NCBI GenBank assembly: GCA_025403435.1
Contig: CM046332.1
Coordinates: 2,798,981-2,862,980, forward strand
Length of the DNA stretch: 64,000 bases
DNA from: Artocarpus heterophyllus
Taxonomy: Eukaryota; Streptophyta; Magnoliopsida; Rosales; Moraceae
Direction: 5' to 3'
Shown: positions 59,824 to 64,000 of the stretch, in pieces
Numbering within the stretch: the first letter of the stretch is position 1
Layout: each line of letters starts with the position of its first letter
The notes under the pieces: model-generated
Database searches by the model: none
Told to the model about the DNA's origin: nothing
The model's input: the letters and a program-made list of their open reading frames with translations, nothing else
Translations under genes and position numbers: made by a program

Positions 59824-61810
59824 TGTTGAAAAAATAGTATGCAGCGGAATTTTAAAAATTTTATATCAGAGTATTTTCTAAAATACAAGTTTGACATGCT
59901 ATATGCATAAATTAACTAGATCTTACTAACCTTTGAATGTCGAAGAACTCTCGCAATCTGTCAAGAGAAGTAACGTTCCAGAAGAACCTCAGCCAACTAG
60001 TCTTCTTTCCTATTCTTTATCCACGATCGGAGTGAGTGTAGGCTCACATGTACAGCTTTTCCTCTAAGTGACTCTCCTTCCAACCAATTGAGAGAACCCA
60101 AAGCTAGTGTTCGTGATTTGTGAACAAGTGCTCTTATGGAGTTTTAGATTTTTACCAGCAGTGTATCTCTCTTAATCTCTCAATTGATCTAAATAACTTA
60201 TGTGACTTACTCACTATTTATAGAGGTTGGGTTTAGGGTCAGTCCTAATCAAATTAGGTCTTAAAAATTTGAATCAAAATCAAATTCGGATCAATATCTG
60301 ATATAATCTGCATGAAAACACGTAATCTTTTTTCCATATATTGGCAGGCCGAGCTTGAGGATCAGCATGTCGAACTGCCAAAAAAAGATCTCAGTGAATC
60401 TTTTATTTTTCACCTGAGATTCTATAGGATAAAGTATTAGTTTTAATTCAAATAACCCAATAGAAATGTTATCTAATTAAAACAACTTTATCTAGATAAT
60501 CTCTAAGAAAATAAATGAATTTCTAATAATTCTACAAGTTTATCTTGATTTAATTTATTCAAAATTAAATCAATCGATAAATAGACAAGAATTATCTGAT
60601 CTCAATAATTCAATAAGTTTATCTTGAATTAATTTTATCACAAAATTAGTTCAACCGATAAATAGATAGGAATTATTTGATTCTTCCGAATTTCAACCAA
60701 TCTAATAAATTTGACATAAGTCACCAATTATTGGAAAAGCATGCCGTATCGTTAAAGGATTTGTGAGCTAGCAAAGGGGGACCAAATGGACCTATATAGT
60801 TCAAGCTCCCGATAATTACGGAACCCAATATCCCAAATATACATTTCATAATTATCAACTCTAACGCTACTCCACTAAAAGCTTGGAGCTGCACTCTCGA
60901 ACTACATAGAATTACGAAGCTCGTATAGCTAAGTCTCCATGACATATCATAATGTATCGTATCCTCATAGGATTATCCATAACCAACTTAAGAATGAGTT
61001 CTGTCTTACCTTCCCGATTATTTTTATCTTATGTTCCATTATCTCACCATCGGAAAACTTACCATCCGAAGACAGTATACCATTCGGTTACACCTATGTA
61101 TCCAAATGGTTGAGCGCTCCAGTTTTCCAATTACAGGATAATGCATATAAGAGAATATCACTACCCTAAAGAGGAGCTATGGATTCCATATCTATGAATA
61201 ACAGGTCTACGCTATCAAAAGTCATGCCTCGAACGTACCAGCATGCATACTACTATTAAGATGTAGGTGTCACCTTTTGATATATCAAAAGGCACAAGTC
61301 AAGACAACGGGCCTACTATTCATCTCAGGATTAAGATACAATACAAATGATTGTCTAAAGTGAATTGATTTGCCGAGACAGAATTATTAATCCAAATCAA
61401 TTCACTTTATGTCCCGATCCAACACATCGTCACCTATGATAATGTGCCAATGTTTCTATTCATAGAGTCCACCTCTGATGGTCAAGACAAACCATCTCCC
61501 AATAGGATATAGACAACATAACAATCTTTACATGAATAAAGCGTCCAACTTTATCCTCTCGATTGCGGATCTTATGATTTAGACCGTCACCTTAAGAATC
61601 GTGTCTTCTGCATAATCTGTTCATCATATGCCAATTCTTAAAGGTTTAGACCAACAGTCTCAGAATTTTTGTTTACTTAACATATATTCAACAAATATAA
61701 ACGTAAAGAGGACAAGATTTGTATATTAATAATGAATAAATTCTTTATTGATAAAAACGTCTCCAAAAACATATTACATTTTTACTCCTTAGGGACATAC
61801 ATGTCTAACA
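59824..61810 (-). repeat. 5' LTR (element orientation)
   Basis: It begins TGTTGAAAAAATAG and ends CATGTCTAACA, followed by the duplication GGAAG. Confidence 0.93.
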
Positions 61811-63301
61811 GGAAGAGGAAAAATTGAAATACATGAATGTTCTATGCCAATAAACCAAGGAGAACTAATTTGTCAGCAATCTAGAAAATTACTGGTCAAA
61901 ATGGAAACTTGGTGAAATAGTTCCTATAGACCCATTTTGTCAGCATTTATTTTCATTTTCATTTTAATTTCTTGTTTTCCTTTTTTTTCTTTTATATTAT
62001 TTTATTTAATTTTCGGTTGTCCAAATACTTTTAGAGTTAATATAATTTCAGTTATTAACTGGAATTGACCATAATGCCCAGGTAAAACAATATTGTACTC
62101 TTACTTTATTACTTATGACCGTGTATACTTGTACTCCACCACAGTTGGGAAGTCTGGGAATCAACGTTTGGTGCTATAATTGAGATTTTTGACAATGCAG
62201 TGCCAAAACACACTAGGTCTCGGGCTGTAGTGGAAGATTTTGGTCTGCAGTGCTAAAACACATGGGACTACAACAGAAGATTTTGAGCTGCAGCGCTTAG
62301 CCTCTATGTGGGCTTCCCTGATTAAACAAATTAGCTTTGCAGCCCAAGTTTTTGGTGTTGTAGTGCCCAACTTCAGCCACTTTGCCCCTTTTTGTCTTCT
62401 TTCCAGTCCTAATAGCTTCCATTCTCAAGCCCACTAATGCAAATGAGTATAAGTATAATATTTTGTAGGAAAACTAAACCAAAATGTATTCAAATGCATT
62501 CTATAATTCATTGAAATAAACAAAAAAAAAATATGAGTAAGAAAATAAATCCTAATAAAAATAAAAATAACTAAAATTAAATAAAATTGCTAAATGTAAC
62601 AAAAAGTAAAATAAAATCTCAAACATAAGGCCAATTTAACTTTATAAAACAAGGTAAAATAGTTCTAATTTCACAGAATTATTAGTCATCCTCGTCTCTG
62701 TTCACAACAATGTCACGCTCACAGCTTGAACTGTGAGAAGATGGGAGGTCGAGGGAGAAGAGATTACTAGCCGGAGGCTTTTTAAGACTCTGGCACCATA
62801 GTAAGAGATGGGAGAGAGGGAAGGAGAAGAAGAGGAGAGGAGGAGGCTAAAGTTTTAAAGGTATGTTTGTGTTTTGATATGCCAGAAGTTATATCTTTGT
62901 GAGGTTGGAAAAAAAAAAAAAAAAAAGTGTTGTTTTTGAAGTCAATACCTCCGGAATAGGTAGTTTTCTAATTGATCCATCTAAATGCCAATCACTGCAT
63001 CCGAATAAATATAAATAAATGTAAAAAAAAAATAAAAGAAAGTATTTTTCTAATTAATGATAGGTTTTGGTGTCTTAATCTTTTTTTTATTTAACCAACT
63101 CAAACCTTTGTTTTTTAGGTACAAAAGGACAATTTTAACTAACATGCATTAAAATCCCTCTCACATAATGTACGCATGACCTTAAAATTGCATAATTAGA
63201 CTAAAATATTTTTTGAAGAAATCAATAATTTTTGTTTAAAAACAAGATAACAAAACAAAATAGATTTGAGATAGATATGAGAAGAAAAGGATCGTGCGTA
63301 G
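61811..63301. other. Non-coding AT-rich sequence
   Basis: It continues the sequence interrupted by the copia element (duplication GGAAG at 61811-61815). There is a run of A at 62910-62925 and a purine-rich patch near 62730-62850. ORFs at 62161-62437 on both strands are not convincing. No recognisable gene. Confidence 0.5.
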
Positions 63302-63631
63302 ATCATGTCGATTATCTCCTTAGGATTTTGCTCATGGCCATTGATAGAGGAAGAATACAGAGCTCTGATTCTGCGGCAGAATTAGAAGCCAGTGTAGGCT
63401 AGAGGCAAGGCAGGTCGCTCTGCCGTCAAGATCAGGGACATCGACAACGAACTTCTTTCCTAATTCACATGTCAGATGGCAGCTTGAGCCCTCGGCGTAG
63501 ATGAGGAACCACGAATACCAATCCCGCAATGACTCGGATTTGACAATGGAGGTCAAGGAAGTAAGTTTACATTGCATGCCTACGTTGCGGAAGTGGAGCA
63601 AGTCAACTAGGCTGAGGTGATGGTAGATTTA
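63302..63631 (-). pseudogene. F-box/DUF295-type protein fragment
   Basis: On the minus strand IYHHLSLVDLLHFRNVGMQC resembles the second half of an F-box. About 50 residues later CELGKKFVVDVPDLDGRATC and LASSLHWLLILPQNQSSVFF resemble the DUF295 block (D-x-P-E-L-x-G ... S-x-x-G-W-L-L ... S-L-F-F-x-N-P). A stop sits directly upstream (63629-63631) and another follows PLYQWP-type residues, so only a fragment is left. F-box proteins select targets for ubiquitination, but this piece cannot work alone. It is the only plausible trace of an ordinary host gene. The call rests on short motifs. Confidence 0.5.
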
Positions 63632-64000
63632 GGATAGAAGTTAAAAAAATATTGAGCATTGTAAAAAAATGTTGTTACTAAAAAGGTCATGTGCAGTTCA
63701 CATGAAGGGAAATTTAATAAACATCGGTTAAATTTATCATTTTGTACCTAAAACAAAAAGGCTTGCGTTGGTTGAAAAAAAGATTGAAGACCAAATACTT
63801 ACTTTTGTAAAAGGTTAAAAACTAATGGAAAATTAACCCATAATAATACCATAAATTAAAAGCAATGAAGACTTGAGAGTTTTTATAACCATAAGGTTTA
63901 TTTGCGATGAATTCAACTAGTGGGAGGCCTTGCCTTTTAAAGCATAGATAAATCCTATATTCTTTATAAATTGTTGATGTAGGACTCCCACTACGAGCCA
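63632..64000. other. AT-rich end of window, no gene seen
   Basis: No coding or repeat signal I can name. The last ~100 bases contain AGTGGGAGGC near 63919 and its approximate inverse GACTCCCACTACG near 63982, possibly the start of another element. Confidence 0.4.

Larger units (their letters stand above)
52199..61810 (-). mobile_element. Complete minus-strand Ty1/copia retrotransposon, coding-dead
   Basis: LTRs of 1989 and 1987 bp flank a collinear gag-protease-integrase-RT-RNase H on the minus strand, with a perfect primer site, a polypurine tract and the 5-bp duplication GGAAG. It belongs to the same family as 13873-22920. The LTRs differ by roughly a tenth over the first ~240 bases, so it is old, yet both ends and the duplication are intact. 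Its coding region has fewer stops than the other copy. Confidence 0.95.

Noticed and set aside
1..64000. tRNA, rRNA, CRISPR arrays, bacterial operons or organellar DNA
   Set aside because: None was seen. The tRNA-like strings found (TGGTATCAGAGC and similar) are retrotransposon primer-binding sites, and the repeats are LTRs or transposon ends.

Overview
The window is plant nuclear DNA, most likely from a flowering plant. It is AT-rich and made almost entirely of nested transposable elements. I see no intact ordinary host gene, no tRNA or rRNA gene and no CRISPR array. The families present are typical of plants: Ty1/copia elements with ~2 kb LTRs, a Tekay-type chromovirus, CACTA (En/Spm) elements and a PIF/Harbinger relic.

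Layout. (1) 439-8637 is a complete, young, minus-strand LTR retrotransposon with 1971-bp LTRs that differ at only about eight positions and a CTAGG target duplication. It has the priming sites of a Ty3/gypsy element but no gag or pol. In their place it carries two uninterrupted ORFs: a LONELY GUY (LOG)-like cytokinin-activation enzyme and a 173-aa basic Cys-cluster protein that resembles the nucleic-acid-binding protein of carlaviruses. This is the most unusual object in the window. (2) 8643-13872 holds two broken minus-strand copia elements. (3) 13873-22920 is a plus-strand copia element with many in-frame stops. (4) 22921-34901 is a plus-strand Tekay chromovirus with an extra gag-like ORF. 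A 2.0-kb CACTA deletion derivative (28129-30150, TSD GAG) sits inside its RNase H region. (5) 34902-37624 is a copia LTR fragment followed by a PIF/Harbinger transposase pseudogene. (6) About 38188-46370 is a decayed CACTA element with a TNP1/Transposase_24-like gene that carries a Ulp1-type (C48) protease tail, plus a ~2.6-kb tandem copy of part of that gene. (7) 46374-48116 is a minus-strand gypsy gag remnant with a tRNA-Asp-type primer site. (8) 48117-51426 is a probable solo LTR. (9) 52199-61810 is a complete but coding-dead minus-strand copia element with TSD GGAAG. (10) 61811-64000 is AT-rich and holds an F-box/DUF295 gene fragment at 63302-63631.

The genes do not form a host pathway. 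The only coding sequences that look capable of making full-length protein are the two cargo ORFs of element (1); all other coding traces are transposon pseudogenes. All family assignments come from reading motifs by eye, without database searches.
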